A stretch of DNA of 64,000 nt, from NCBI GenBank assembly GCA_001970955.1, contig MPUH01000093.1:46311-110310 (forward strand). Direction: 5' to 3'. Positions 1 to 10,641 of the stretch are shown here, piece by piece. The position numbers and the translations under genes are program-made. Position 1 is the first letter of the stretch, and each line of letters starts with the position of its first letter. The notes beneath the pieces are model-generated. The model saw only the letters and a list, made by a program, of their open reading frames with translations, made no database searches and was not told the DNA's origin. The stretch is from Stentor coeruleus. Its lineage: Eukaryota; Ciliophora; Heterotrichea; Heterotrichida; Stentoridae.

Positions 1-2848
1 TAATTTTCCCTTGGAATTCTCTAAGATCAAGTATAACTTTTTTCATATCTTTAATTGTGTAAATTTCACTTAAATTGTTATTTGATGTAAAATCTATAGT
101 TCTTGTTATTATCGCAGCTTGTGACATATGAAAAGCTAGTTTCCCAAGATCAATAAGTACAGTAAGTTCATTTGAATGAGTAGCTTCTTTAGCTAAGTTA
201 AGATAAGTTAAAACAAGAGAGAAAATTAAAACACAGATTGTGAATATTAATATGCACTTGGCTAGGTTTAATATTTTTTTAATACTTGAAAGCGATTGGG
301 TTTCGTTTTTAGATAAACTGATACTATCAATTGTTTTAGAAGAAGCGTCTCGACTTTTTAATGATGAGTTTTTCATGTTTTTTATGCTTTGGTAAGGTTT
401 TATTTCGAAGTTTAAAATGTTGTCACTTTTTTTGCATTCATGATTTCCAAGACTACATTTCCATAATTTCTTTTCATTTTTATCACTTGTTGCGAATAAA
501 GTTATCATTTCGGTTTTACCTATTTTTATGATTTTGAACAGTGTATATACGATTTTACCTTTTAATTTGTATTTTTTGATGTGGTTTTTGATGATATCTT
601 TTGGTGAAAACTCTGTAAAAAAATCATTGAGAAAAATGTTTTCAATGAATTTTAATGGACTGTTGACTAATGATGGGAATTTTTCGCTATGGAAAAGAAT
701 CATTCCTGATGAGTCTAATAAAGCAATTTCTCTTATTCGGCCTTGTAGTGGATCTAAAATACATAAGAAATTTGACGTGTTTTTATATGAAATACACTCA
801 CAAATAATTTTGCATTCTTTTAAAAAACCTTTAGAGTCTAACATTGTGAGTTCGTCTCCAGTAAAAATTTTGTGGCTTGTCGCTCGATTCAAAAATTTAT
901 ACAGTAAAAAATTATGATTATCATTTTTTATAGGCATTATATTGTTGATTGTTATTTCTTTAAGACTTTCCTTTGTGAAATCTAAGAATTTTAAAAATTC
1001 GAAGTTGTAAAATATAAATTGGCCTAGAATGTTGTAGTTGCCTGATACTACAAAAAAACAACGACCTTTAGAAATACTATAATCAATTTTTTGTATATTT
1101 TTATCGATTTCTGTGCCTTTTAAATTCTTAAGACACAACTCAGCCTTTTCATTATTATTGATAAATTCCTTGAGCAAAATTGCGTAGTTTTCCGCAACTT
1201 CAGTAGATTCAGGGAAATTTCTAAACAAATTCTCATAATACATAACAANACTATAATCAATTTTTTGTATATTTTTATCGATTTCTGTGCCTTTTAAATT
1301 CTTAAGACACAACTCAGCCTTTTCATTATCATTGACAAAATCCTTGAGCAAAATTGCATAGTTTTCCGCAACTTCAGTAGATTCAGGGAAATTTCTAAAC
1401 AAATTCTCATAATACATAACAACTTTTTGAAGTTCCTTAATAGTATTCATCATAAAATCCCGAGCTCTTCTAATGCATTTTTTACTTTTCGTCATCTCTT
1501 CCATGAATAAATAAAGATTCTCGCAAAAATTTTCATCATAATTTCGAGCTTTTTTTAAGTATGAAAAATATTTATACAATTTATAACCAGGGGATGTTTG
1601 TTCACATAAGTTTTCTAAAACACTTTTGCATCTAAAAACTTGAAAATTAGAAAAAATATCAAATCCAAAATGAGAAGTTTGGCTTATTTTATTAAGACCA
1701 AGAGTACAATTTTTTAGAACATCAGTGCAAAAATATGAGTCAATAATAATTTTTAACTTATGATGACGAAGATTTGCATTATTGTCTAAAATACGTAAAA
1801 TTTTATCTTTTTCTTTATTGTTTAGGATTATATTTCTAAGCATCAACTCATATTTGTAGATATTGCTGATTTTACTATCTTCAATTATTATTATTTTACC
1901 CATTCTGTAATTAAGCATATAAAATGTTATACCTAAAATTATAGGTTGCATAATTATGCTTATTACTAAAATTGTCAATGAATTGTTTTGTAAATCCCCT
2001 ATAAAAAAAATCAAAGCAATAAAACATGAATCTATTTGAAGACTAAACTTAAACCAATTGTAGTAAATATAGTAATAAGGGATTGAATAAAGATAAAATG
2101 CTGAGCAGATTCCATGGCCAGTAATGCATATACATAAAAATAATCGATAATTTGTTTCTCGTATGAAAAATGCAGCTAAACAAATAACTAAACTATTTAT
2201 CTTTGAAATTATTGTGGATTTACAACTGAATTTGCCACCTTTTATATAGTTTATTGTATTATGTCTTAAATCATATGAACCAGCTTCGTATATAAGTATA
2301 AGTATTATTAGAAATAATATTCCGAAAAAGCTTAAAAGCTCTCCTTCAGTTCCAAAGTTAATATCCTTCCAGTCAACTTCATAAATAAATTCCTTAATCT
2401 GACTTTTTTGATAAATAGAATTCTTTATCATCATAATACAGCAAGCAAAAATTGGAAGATAAAGTATTTCGCATAATAAAAGCAATGATATTCTTAAAAT
2501 CAAAGCATAAGAGTTATGAATTTTTTTCTTGTTGATAGTAAAACACAGCCCTATCCCAAAAGCAATAAAACTTGAATATAGTATAATCAAGTATGCATAA
2601 AAAAGTTGACTTAAAATTGAATATTTTGCTGCGAAACTGTTTAAGGAAAAATAAGTAATAAAAGTCCAAAAGCTGTTGAAACTTTCAAAGTTTATGTATG
2701 GGAGAGTTGGGATATAATAAAACTGGATGTTTTGGAAAAATAGAACCAAATGCAAAAATATTTGAGAAGTAAAGATAATGGTTATAGAATTGATACCTTT
2801 GTTGTAGGAAATGAACACTTGAATCATTAGGTTATAGAGCGCTTCCAT
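1..2848 (-). CDS. TmcB-like multi-pass membrane protein with PAS-like domain (partial)
   Basis: An open frame runs without a stop from an ATG at 2846-2848 off the left edge, about 949 codons, so the C-terminus is missing. The N-terminal 400 residues hold about eight to ten hydrophobic segments. A soluble part follows with the repeat-like stretch YYENLFRNFPESTEVAENYA, which resembles the conserved segment of the Dictyostelium tiny macrocysts (TmcB/TmcC) family, expanded in ciliates. Next comes a PAS-like region (FFVVSGNYNILGQF, FLKFLDFTKESL, NNIMP) and a further hydrophobic helix near 220 (LAKCILIFTICVLIFSLVL). The family's function is not established; a sensory membrane role is an inference. 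An N at 1249 sits between two 173-bp copies in the same frame (offset 174), so the protein carries a doubled 58-codon segment that is probably an assembly artefact. The plus-strand frame at 528-917 is a shadow. Confidence 0.75.
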   Translation of the reverse strand, partial: MEALYNLMIQVFISYNKGINSITIIFTSQIFLHLVLFFQNIQFYYIPTLPYINFESFNSFWTFITYFSLNSFAAKYSILSQLFYAYLIILYSSFIAFGIGLCFTINKKKIHNSYALILRISLLLLCEILYLPIFACCIMMIKNSIYQKSQIKEFIYEVDWKDINFGTEGELLSFFGILFLIILILIYEAGSYDLRHNTINYIKGGKFSCKSTIISKINSLVICLAAFFIRETNYRLFLCICITGHGICSAFYLYSIPYYYIYYNWFKFSLQIDSCFIALIFFIGDLQNNSLTILVISIIMQPIILGITFYMLNYRMGKIIIIEDSKISNIYKYELMLRNIILNNKEKDKILRILDNNANLRHHKLKIIIDSYFCTDVLKNCTLGLNKISQTSHFGFDIFSNFQVFRCKSVLENLCEQTSPGYKLYKYFSYLKKARNYDENFCENLYLFMEEMTKSKKCIRRARDFMMNTIKELQKVVMYYENLFRNFPESTEVAENYAILLKDFVNDNEKAELCLKNLKGTEIDKNIQKIDYSXVMYYENLFRNFPESTEVAENYAILLKEFINNNEKAELCLKNLKGTEIDKNIQKIDYSISKGRCFFVVSGNYNILGQFIFYNFEFLKFLDFTKESLKEITINNIMPIKNDNHNFLLYKFLNRATSHKIFTGDELTMLDSKGFLKECKIICECISYKNTSNFLCILDPLQGRIREIALLDSSGMILFHSEKFPSLVNSPLKFIENIFLNDFFTEFSPKDIIKNHIKKYKLKGKIVYTLFKIIKIGKTEMITLFATSDKNEKKLWKCSLGNHECKKSDNILNFEIKPYQSIKNMKNSSLKSRDASSKTIDSISLSKNETQSLSSIKKILNLAKCILIFTICVLIFSLVLTYLNLAKEATHSNELTVLIDLGKLAFHMSQAAIITRTIDFTSNNNLSEIYTIKDMKKVILDLREFQGKI
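1076..1423. repeat. Near-identical 173-bp flanks of N at 1249
   Basis: Bases 1076-1248 recur at 1250-1422 with four visible differences. The offset of 174 keeps the reading frame. It is probably an unmerged overlap of two contigs or alleles, not a true tandem duplication. Confidence 0.85.
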
Positions 2849-3166
2849 TTTATAGTTATTTCTTTGTTATAATTAAAAATTACTCAAAGCTGATTTTTGA
2901 GTTTAAAAAGTTAGCCTCGAGGCTTTAAATAGATATATAAAAATCCGATAATGTAAATAATGTTCATGATTTGTAATGGCAATTCATAATTAAGTTTATA
3001 GATGGTTTATTTAAGAGTTTAAAGTATTTTTTCTTGTGGCAGTATTTTTCAATCATAAAAATTTTGATAATAAATTAAAATGCTTGAATAATTCCATGTA
3101 TATAAGTAGTTCTTAGAAATAAAGTTTAAAAAATGCAGGAAATTATTAACCCTTAGCTTTAAATAA
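2849..3166. other. Intergenic, head-to-head, 318 bp
   Basis: AT-rich spacer between two divergent start codons. It must contain both promoters; I see no recognisable element or ORF. Confidence 0.6.
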
Positions 3167-4036
3167 ATGTCAGAAGCAGAAGAACCACTTCTCCCCAAAA
3201 CTCAAACTTTTGAGGAAAATGAACCTTATATAGAAAACCCTTCTAACCAAAACCCTGAGTTTATGTCAAAAGAGTTAGTAAAATCTGGTAACTCTGTAGA
3301 ACCTCCTTATATTCCATCAGAAGATCAAGCAAATGACTGCCTTACAAATTTACATCAAAACCCTCAAGAATCTTCTTTAGCAAACCATCCTTCAGAGGTA
3401 ATTATAAAAGAAGAAAACCCTTTAAAAGCATTCATAAGACAATCAAAATGTGTCTTTTCAGTTTGTTCAACAATCATAATAATAGCTATTATTCGATATT
3501 TATATACAAAACCAAGAGTTTTCAGGTATTGCTATTGGGATTTTTCCTTTACCAAAGCTTATAAAAACATTGATAGTACTGCTTTTAATAAAGATGTTTA
3601 CTCTATAAGCGAATTTATCGAAGTAGCATGCTCAAATACAAACACAATATCTCATTGTCCTGATCTTTGCGATTCTGTAAAACATCTGAATTTAACAGAA
3701 GGTGTTAAAAATTTTTGCATAATCATTGGGTTGTTTTCAATTATAGGAAGTCTTTTGTATGTCATATACATGAATTTTGCTAAGAAAAAAATTTTAAAAC
3801 ATTTTTTGCATGGGGTGAATTGCTTAGCTTTATGTGTTTTGGTTATTGGCGGATTTTGGTATTGGTTTATGTCTGATATTATGGGTAGTTTTGCTGAGCC
3901 TGATAAGATTAACTATGATTCGAATACTTTTCCTGAACCTTATAGTTTTGAAATACTTAGTGTTTGGATGATTTTAACTTATTTGGGATTTTATCTCACT
4001 TTACATGAAGTTATTGCTTATTATACTATTAAGTAG
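3167..4036 (+). CDS. Predicted four-pass membrane protein, unknown function
   Basis: 289 aa, starting at the ATG closest to the upstream AT-rich spacer. Residues 1-90 are hydrophilic and rich in Pro, Glu and Asn. Hydrophobic segments lie near 95-112, 182-204, 214-236 and 263-285. The loop at about 113-180 has five cysteines (including the pairs CPDLC and YCYW), which suggests a disulfide-bonded luminal or extracellular loop if the first helix is membrane spanning. I recognise no family. It is transcribed away from the TmcB-like gene. Codon use looks like its neighbours. Confidence is for a real gene, not for function. Confidence 0.65.
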   Translation: MSEAEEPLLPKTQTFEENEPYIENPSNQNPEFMSKELVKSGNSVEPPYIPSEDQANDCLTNLHQNPQESSLANHPSEVIIKEENPLKAFIRQSKCVFSVCSTIIIIAIIRYLYTKPRVFRYCYWDFSFTKAYKNIDSTAFNKDVYSISEFIEVACSNTNTISHCPDLCDSVKHLNLTEGVKNFCIIIGLFSIIGSLLYVIYMNFAKKKILKHFLHGVNCLALCVLVIGGFWYWFMSDIMGSFAEPDKINYDSNTFPEPYSFEILSVWMILTYLGFYLTLHEVIAYYTIK

Positions 4037-4574
4037 ATTATAATAAGAGATTTTAGATATAGGTATTATAATTTTATTAGTAAAAATTATAATAATTGTT
4101 GTATAGCTTATAAGGATTCTATGTTGGATGATGTTAAAGGTAAATGATATAATAGTATTTGTTTTTTTAGAGATGACTAGCTAAATTTATTTATGTATGA
4201 AGAGAGATAATATTTCAAAGATATTATTAAATAATCGTAACTTACAAGTATGAAATAAAGTTTTATTTATAGTTTAAAAAATATCAACTCTTAAGTTGGC
4301 TAGAAATGAAAAATGATATTTAATATGAGTATTTTAAATATAGTTTGCAAGTATTATTATATAACACAATTTATCAAAAAATTCTTACAATAGCAAATTC
4401 CAACCCTAAATACAACTTTTATATTCCCCAAATCTTCATTATCTAATATCTTATCACCATAACATTCACATAATTTTATATTAAAACCACCCATTTAAAC
4501 TTTTAAACTTCATCTAAATCCTAACTTAATTTCATAAACAAAAAATCCTATATTAAACTTTCTAATCCTATATA
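4037..4574. other. Intergenic, 538 bp
   Basis: No ORF or RNA gene seen. The left half is G-rich relative to C (3' flank of the preceding gene). The right half from about 4380 almost lacks G on the plus strand, the pattern seen upstream of plus-strand genes here. Confidence 0.6.
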
Positions 4575-5909
4575 ATAAAAATAGCCAATATTCTATTCGT
4601 GTTATTTTTCTATTCATTACTAGAAACAAAAGAAAGCAAACTTATCATGGTCCAAGAAGTATGTCGTCACGGTGCAAGGTCTCCAACAACTTTCATGCCA
4701 TGGGACAATCTTTTAATCTGGCCATATGGTCCTGGTGAATTAACACCTGAAGGTATCCGTCAGCATTATCTTCTAGGTACAGCCTTAAGACAAAAATACA
4801 TAAACGAACTTAAGTTTTTAAGCCCAAACTACAATCAAAGTGAAATTTATGTTTTTTCATCTGATAGAAATAGAACAATTATAAGTGCTTTTAGTCAAAT
4901 GCAAGGATTATACCCACCTGGAACTGGGTTTCAGCTTAGAAGTCAAGCAATGGAAACTATAGCCCAACCTCCAATAAACGTAAAAAATCTTCAAAAAACC
5001 ATATCCCAGTTATCATTAAACCCATTACCTTATTTAACACAAGTTATTCCTATACACAATGATGAAATTATTAGAGAATTAGCTTTAAACCCAAGTTCAA
5101 GTTGTAATTATTATGATTATTTAGCTTCTTATAAAATGACCCTTCCTGAACTTCAAAATATTTACAATAAATACCCTGATGTTATTGACGATATACAAAA
5201 ATGTCTTGTCGTAAGCAAATCTAAAGCTCAGAGTCTAGCAAGAAAAGTTAGTGATTCGGTTATTGCTAATAATTTTATAAACAACCCTTTGCCTTGTAAT
5301 TTTTCTATGAGTTTCATAACAAAAGTTCAACAACTTGCTGAAGAAGTTAAAAATTACAACTTTTTCGAACCTGACTTTCTTGCAAGGCTCGCTGGAAGTG
5401 CGATTATGCAGAAAATTGCTAATAATTTTTATATGAAGATTACAATGAATTATACAAAAAAGTTTATTTTGTACTCTGGACATGATACAACATTATCTTT
5501 TATGCTTGCTTTTATGGGATATACTATGACAGGTTTACCACCTTATGCTTCTACATTGATTTTTGAGTTACATGAAGATAAGATGGAATATTATGTGACG
5601 TTAAAATATAATAATAAGGATTTGAAAATAAAAGGATGTGGAAGTGTTAATTGTAGTTGGGATGAGTTTTTAAGGTTTGTTGAAATTAGAAGTATTCCGG
5701 ATATCGAAAATGCTTGTTTGATTAATACTAGTCAAGTGTTACAGAGATCATTGAGGGTAGCTTTGGATGATGTATTTCATTTACCTGGAGATAATGGTGG
5801 TTCATTGAAGTGGTACTTTTGGATAAGTGTTAGTTTGTATCTTGTTCTACTTTTGATGCTGATACTTTTGTGTAAGAGAAAATTTTTAGTAGAAAATTTA
5901 GGTGAATAA
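4575..5909 (+). CDS. Histidine acid phosphatase, membrane anchored
   Basis: Branch-2 histidine phosphatase, a secreted or lysosomal phosphomonoesterase. It has the catalytic motif VCRHGARSPT near residue 29-38 (RHGxRxP) and the proton-donor motif SGHDTT near 300. A C-terminal helix (ISVSLYLVLLLMLILLC) is followed by basic residues, so the enzyme is probably a type I membrane protein. The start is a problem. A good signal peptide can be read from 4575 (IKIANILFVLFFYSLL), but its first codon is ATA, and no in-frame ATG or 15-nt intron lies between it and the stop at 4563-4565. The first in-frame ATG is at 4647, which would remove the signal and leave only five residues before the motif. I chose 4575 because the signal peptide is convincing; an ATG read as ATA is the simplest explanation. 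Confidence 0.8.
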   Translation: MKIANILFVLFFYSLLETKESKLIMVQEVCRHGARSPTTFMPWDNLLIWPYGPGELTPEGIRQHYLLGTALRQKYINELKFLSPNYNQSEIYVFSSDRNRTIISAFSQMQGLYPPGTGFQLRSQAMETIAQPPINVKNLQKTISQLSLNPLPYLTQVIPIHNDEIIRELALNPSSSCNYYDYLASYKMTLPELQNIYNKYPDVIDDIQKCLVVSKSKAQSLARKVSDSVIANNFINNPLPCNFSMSFITKVQQLAEEVKNYNFFEPDFLARLAGSAIMQKIANNFYMKITMNYTKKFILYSGHDTTLSFMLAFMGYTMTGLPPYASTLIFELHEDKMEYYVTLKYNNKDLKIKGCGSVNCSWDEFLRFVEIRSIPDIENACLINTSQVLQRSLRVALDDVFHLPGDNGGSLKWYFWISVSLYLVLLLMLILLCKRKFLVENLGE

Positions 5910-6316
5910 ATATTAGGATTTTTTTTGGAAGTTTGGTAAATATGAAAGATTGCATCTTTAAATGGTTTTCGATAAAAAGAAAACCTAGCTTTTTACACAT
6001 TTAAATATATTTTTATAAAAATTTTATACTTTGATTATTGATTTTATATACTTTATAAACTTAAACATAAAATTATAGTAATTTTCTGTTTTTTATTTTA
6101 AATAATCTTCAAAAGCTTATGAAATTCAGCGATATCAGGTAAAATCCGACAAAAAAACATATNATGAAATTCAGCGATATCAGGTAAAATCCGACAAAAA
6201 AACATATTTAAACCTCAATCTAATCATTAAAAGCCTTATTCCTCAAATAGAATTTTTCAACAATAATACCAAAAAGCATTTCAAATATCAAAAATATTCT
6301 TAGGATATAATAAACC
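5910..6316. other. Intergenic with N gap, 407 bp
   Basis: AT-rich. It contains N at 6163, flanked by identical 44-bp copies at 6119-6162 and 6164-6207, an apparent unmerged contig overlap. No gene seen. Confidence 0.65.
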
Positions 6317-7495
6317 ATGGGAAATTGCCACGATTGCAAAGCATTTATAAACAAAACTGAATTCGCCCTAGAGTTCTCAGAAGAAAAAGAAGATAAATCT
6401 TTTCGAAAGCAAGCTGTCAAGGATTACTCAGCCCTAGTCCCAATCGCAAGCAAACTTGTTGCCATGTGGAGAGGATACAATGAACGAAAGTTATTCTCAC
6501 ACATATACAAGCAAAGCAAGCCAGAATACTTATATTTCAATATATCAGAAGTTAAAGAGAGCTTAAGTAAACAAATAGGTCTTGCTAGCTATAAGGAAAA
6601 ACGCAAAGAATATAAACTTAAATCTGGTAAATATACAGGAGAATGGTGTGGGGGTTTTCGTCAAGGTTATGGGATAATGCAATGGCAAGATGGGAGTAAA
6701 TATGAAGGATATTGGATGTATAGCCGTCCACATGGTACAGGTAAGTTTATATACAAAAATGGTGAAGGTTATTCCGGTAACTGGAAAGCTTATTTTGTAT
6801 ATAGTAAAAACATATTCAAAACCGGGAAATTAGAACAATGGAAAGAATGTGTTCAAGATGGTTACTGTAATATATAATCAGTATGGCTTTGGATAATGCA
6901 TCATTTAGATAAAGCATTAAAAGAAATTGACGCTGAATTACAAACAGTATCTTTAGTATATAAAGGTTTTAAAAAACAATTCACAACACTTAAAAATGAT
7001 ATGATGAGACAACATTTAGTTCAATTAAATGATGGAAACTCTGAATACACTGGACTTGTTATGAATGGTATGAGATGTGGATTTGGTAAAAGCTCATGGA
7101 ATGAAGGAGAATATGAAGGACAATGGAATAATAATGTTCAACAAGGACTTGGGAAAATTATATGGAAAGATGGAAATGTGTACTTTGGGCAGTTTAGTAA
7201 AGATATGCGTGAAGGTGTTGGGAAGTTTAAATGGAAAACTGGGAATAAATATTCTGGTGAATGGAAAAATAATTTTATGCATGGGTTTGGGAAATATACA
7301 TGGAGGGATGGGAAAGTTTATATTGGGTCTTGGCGTAATGGAGAGAGAGATGGATATGGACGTATGATGTATACTAAGGAGAAGGAATATGAAGGGCAGT
7401 TCAAAAATGATAAACCTAATGGGATTGGGTGCTTGAAACAAGGAGGAGAAGAGGTTAGAGGCAAGTGGGTTAATGGGAAATTAGCTAAGGAATAA
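6317..7495 (+). CDS. MORN-repeat protein with N-terminal acylation signature, one 15-nt intron
   Basis: Two frames join across the 15-nt intron GTAATATATAATCAG at 6867-6881. Its removal turns an in-frame TAA into a continuous 387-aa protein. The start MGNCHDC has Gly2 and nearby Cys, the signature for N-myristoylation plus palmitoylation, so membrane attachment is likely. An IQ-like helix (SKLVAMWRGYNERKLF, about residues 46-62) could bind calmodulin. MORN repeats (YxGxWxxxxxxGxGxxxW/Y) run from about 107-155, and seven or so more follow the helical insert encoded after the intron. MORN proteins act as scaffolds at membranes and basal bodies. A paralogue with the same order of parts lies at 24932-26029. 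The gene is tail-to-tail with the coiled-coil gene at 7713. Confidence 0.88.
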
Positions 7496-7712
7496 TGTAA
7501 ATTATATAGGCTAAGAATAATGAGAGAGTTTTTAAGTGTTTTTTATTAGTAATACACTATAATTATGTTACCAAACTAAACAATTCACTTAGATTGATAA
7601 TTTATAATCTAAACATAAAAATTTTATAAACATAAAAAACATTAATCTAAACCCATCCTTCCTCAATAAACCTCCCAATTAAACAACAAAAAAATAAGTT
7701 ATATTTATTCTC

Positions 7713-9020
7713 TTACCAATCTTTAGTATTCATAAGAATCTTGTGTGCTTTAGCTGAAAAATCATGGTCCTGCATTGGAGTTTTCATTTCCTCTAAATCT
7801 GGGTCATCATAAACATCCTTTTGTTCAAGTAAAAATCCTAACTTCAACGGCATTTCTTTTTCAATACTCTTCCTCTTCCTCTCACTCTTATAGCCCTTAA
7901 CATTAAAAACCACCTTAATTTTCTCTATAGCCTCATCAGTACTTTTAATCAGCCTATCAAATTCTTCAGGACTACTTTCATTATTAATAATAAATTTTTC
8001 TTGATTTTTAATAATACTTCCAATTTTCTCTGATATTTGTGTAATGATTTTAAATGCAGACTCAGTGTTTTCATTAAGTTTTTTAGCTTTTAAGTTATAG
8101 TTCAAGATTTTTTTCTCAATTTCTTCAGTTTTTCTTTTAAGTGCCGATAAATGCTCTTGATGCTTTTCTTCTTTGAACTGAAACGAACGTAAAATTTCAA
8201 TTTTTTCTTTATTTCCTTTTAATACATCTTCAACTTCATCTATATCAGAATTTAATAAAGAAAGGTATTGATAAAGAGAATGACTTTGCTCATTAGATTT
8301 GATGAAACTTGTAACAATATCTTCAATGCTTGTAACTCCTGCAGCAAGGCCGATTTCTTCAAAGCCAGTTTTGATTGACTCAATGTATTTTTGATAATTT
8401 TCCAGTTGGAGTTTTGAGTTGTTAATAATTTTTGCCCATCGTGATTTGAGATCAGTTTGGATTTTAAACACATTACAACCTTTTAAATTGTTTAAAAGTT
8501 CTTCAAGTCGAACATTTTGCTTAGAGTTTATTGAAATCTGACTTTTTTGGTTTAAAATTACACTCATTTCTCTTACTTTTTCACTATATTCAACTTTGCT
8601 TAAAACACTTCGACTACGAGCTGCTGAGATACGATTTTGACTTGTCATTATCACTAATCTTTCAGCTTTACTTAATTCATTTACTCTTATAGCTTTTGAT
8701 GATGAGGTTTGAATAAAAACTTTAAGTTGGGCTAATGATTTTTTACATGCAGAGTTTTCAAGTCGCAGCTCGTTAATTTTACTACGTGTATCGAAGTTTT
8801 CATTTTTCAAAGCATCGTATTGAGCAGTTTCATATTCTATTTGCTTTTCTAGTAAAAATGCTTTGTTTTGTAAAGGGCTTTTGATTATCCCTTGCTGCTT
8901 TTTGGAATTTTTAAGGTTTGCGTAATCGACTTCAAGATTTTTGATTACCTCGTCCAAGTATTCGGATTCACGTTTTTCGTCATCTAGTTTGACCATAAGA
9001 TTTTCAATGTCTTGTTCCAT
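7713..9020 (-). CDS. Coiled-coil protein, possibly outer dynein arm docking (ODAD1/DC2-like)
   Basis: 435 aa, almost entirely predicted helical coiled coil, rich in Lys, Glu and Ser with few Pro or Gly. The segment at about residues 57-103 (LEKQIEYETAQYDALKNE, then INELRLE) resembles the conserved repeat of the ODAD1/CCDC63/ODA1 docking-complex family (LExxLDxxxxxxNxxxxxNxxLRxxIDxLR). If so, the protein would help fix outer dynein arms to doublet microtubules. Coiled coils resemble one another by chance, so this is only a suggestion. The start ATG at 9018-9020 is followed by a C-rich leader on the sense strand. Confidence 0.6.
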   Translation of the reverse strand: MEQDIENLMVKLDDEKRESEYLDEVIKNLEVDYANLKNSKKQQGIIKSPLQNKAFLLEKQIEYETAQYDALKNENFDTRSKINELRLENSACKKSLAQLKVFIQTSSSKAIRVNELSKAERLVIMTSQNRISAARSRSVLSKVEYSEKVREMSVILNQKSQISINSKQNVRLEELLNNLKGCNVFKIQTDLKSRWAKIINNSKLQLENYQKYIESIKTGFEEIGLAAGVTSIEDIVTSFIKSNEQSHSLYQYLSLLNSDIDEVEDVLKGNKEKIEILRSFQFKEEKHQEHLSALKRKTEEIEKKILNYNLKAKKLNENTESAFKIITQISEKIGSIIKNQEKFIINNESSPEEFDRLIKSTDEAIEKIKVVFNVKGYKSERKRKSIEKEMPLKLGFLLEQKDVYDDPDLEEMKTPMQDHDFSAKAHKILMNTKDW

Positions 9021-9885
9021 AATGTTTGTTATATGATTTATATAGATAAGAAGTTAAAAATAATTTATAGTTAGATAGTAAAAATATGAGAATATTGAAT
9101 AGTTTAGAGATTTTGATAGGAAAGTTATAGGAAGTTTTTGATTTTGTTGTAAAATTGTAATGATGATGGAGAATAGTTGGAGGTAAAAGTTTTATAGGAA
9201 AGGTTATGAAGGTAGAGAAGGTGCTTTTTTTTGTATAATAAAAGGATTTTTGAAGATTTTTAGTTGGGGGAAAGTTTTGGTGAAATGATAACTGTAATGC
9301 TTTTAATATGAAATAACTTTTTAGCTAAGGAAATTGTTATGATTTTGTATGAATAGTATTATACTTTTAGATATGGTTATTAGAGTTGATTTAGTAAATA
9401 TGAAGTAGTTAGAATTTTATATAGTATTATGTTTTTTATAGCATTGTGAAATCATAATTTTTTCTTTTAATTGCCATAAGTTTCCCATAATCATAAGGTG
9501 TTATGTTGTTAGGGTGTTATTATATACTTTTTGCTTTAGATAAATTCAATTTCTGATTCTTGATTATTTTTACTTACGGCTACACCTGGCAGTTGGCTTG
9601 AGTTGATTAATTTTAGTGACCATCATTTGTTTAATTTTTATAAACAGATATGAATTTTTAACAGTAATTAAACTACTTATAATCTAATAATTTTCCTTCA
9701 CTTACCCTACACCTATCCAAACCATCTCAATCTCCATTTCTAATCTTTTTATTTTCATCAACTTCTCTTACCTTACATAAAATCCAAAACAAATAATAAC
9801 ATAAAATGACCTTCTAAAACTCATCACTACCCAAACCAATCACAAAAGTTATCAAACCAAGTATCTTATTTAAAAAATACATTAA
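9021..9885. other. Intergenic, head-to-head, 865 bp
   Basis: Divergent promoter region without an ORF. The plus strand is G-rich and C-poor up to about 9550, then C-rich and G-poor. The composition therefore switches between the two oppositely directed genes. No RNA gene recognised. Confidence 0.6.
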
Positions 9886-10539
9886 ATGGAAAGCAAAAAA
9901 CCAACTTCAGGCTTTACCTCTTTTCTAGACAAAGCAGGTAGCGTAACTCGTAGCGGAATAGTCTCTGGGGCAAAAGTCTTAGCGAAAGGTATCGACAAAA
10001 CAAGTGAAATAATAAAGGAAAAAACCGATGAGCATTCTGAAGCAGCAGATGTAAAAATCCTTCCACATATAGAAACAGCAAGTAAAGCAACATCATTTAT
10101 AGTTGGAAATACTCATAAAATTCTAGGCAAAGCTGTAAATACAACAATAAATGCAACAGAAAAAGCTTGGAACTCAATGCCAGAATCAGAAGCTATGAAG
10201 AAATTTCGTGAAAATGAAGTAGTTCAAATGGGATTAGATGTTGGGAAATCAGGAGCTGGTGTTGGGATAAACATAATTGGAGGACTTTCTGAAGGATTGA
10301 CAATAGTAAAAGACTCAAGTGTTAAGGCAACAGTTGAAATAGTTGACCATAAATATGGTGAAAATGCTGCTAAAGCAACTCAGGAAAGTTTTAATATAGC
10401 TGGGGATGTTATTGGAGCTTATCAATTAACTTATGCAACTGGGCTTTTAAGTATTTCTGCAGCTGAAGTTATGAAAATTAAGGAGGAGGAAGTTAAGGTA
10501 CAGATGATGATGGATAGTCTTTTTAATATTTTTATTTAG
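9886..10539 (+). CDS. Senescence/spartin-domain protein
   Basis: 217 aa. The whole chain looks like the senescence domain (plant senescence-associated proteins and the spartin C-terminus): an alternation of small residues and helices with a repeated G/A pattern (SGIVSGAKVLAKGID, GVGINIIGG), ending in the characteristic VDHKYGENAAKATQESFNIA followed by GDVIGAYQL. In other eukaryotes this domain associates with lipid droplets and mitochondria. There is no N-terminal MIT domain as in spartin. The C-terminus ends in a short hydrophobic tail. It lies 102 bp upstream of the next plus-strand gene. Confidence 0.7.
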   Translation: MESKKPTSGFTSFLDKAGSVTRSGIVSGAKVLAKGIDKTSEIIKEKTDEHSEAADVKILPHIETASKATSFIVGNTHKILGKAVNTTINATEKAWNSMPESEAMKKFRENEVVQMGLDVGKSGAGVGINIIGGLSEGLTIVKDSSVKATVEIVDHKYGENAAKATQESFNIAGDVIGAYQLTYATGLLSISAAEVMKIKEEEVKVQMMMDSLFNIFI

Positions 10540-10641
10540 GATGGCTATTTTTTAGAGAGGTTTTTGAAGGGATTTTTGGATGTGGTTTGTGGATTGGAGA
10601 TAGTTTAGGGAAGGTGATATTTTTACTATGTAAAGATCAAA

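Noticed and set aside
528-917. 129-codon plus-strand frame
   Set aside because: It lies antisense within the long TmcB-like frame, starts at a non-ATG codon and has no domain.
7094-7441. Minus-strand 115-codon frame and plus-strand 96-codon frame (7077-7367)
   Set aside because: Both overlap the MORN repeats in other frames and merely mirror the repeat.
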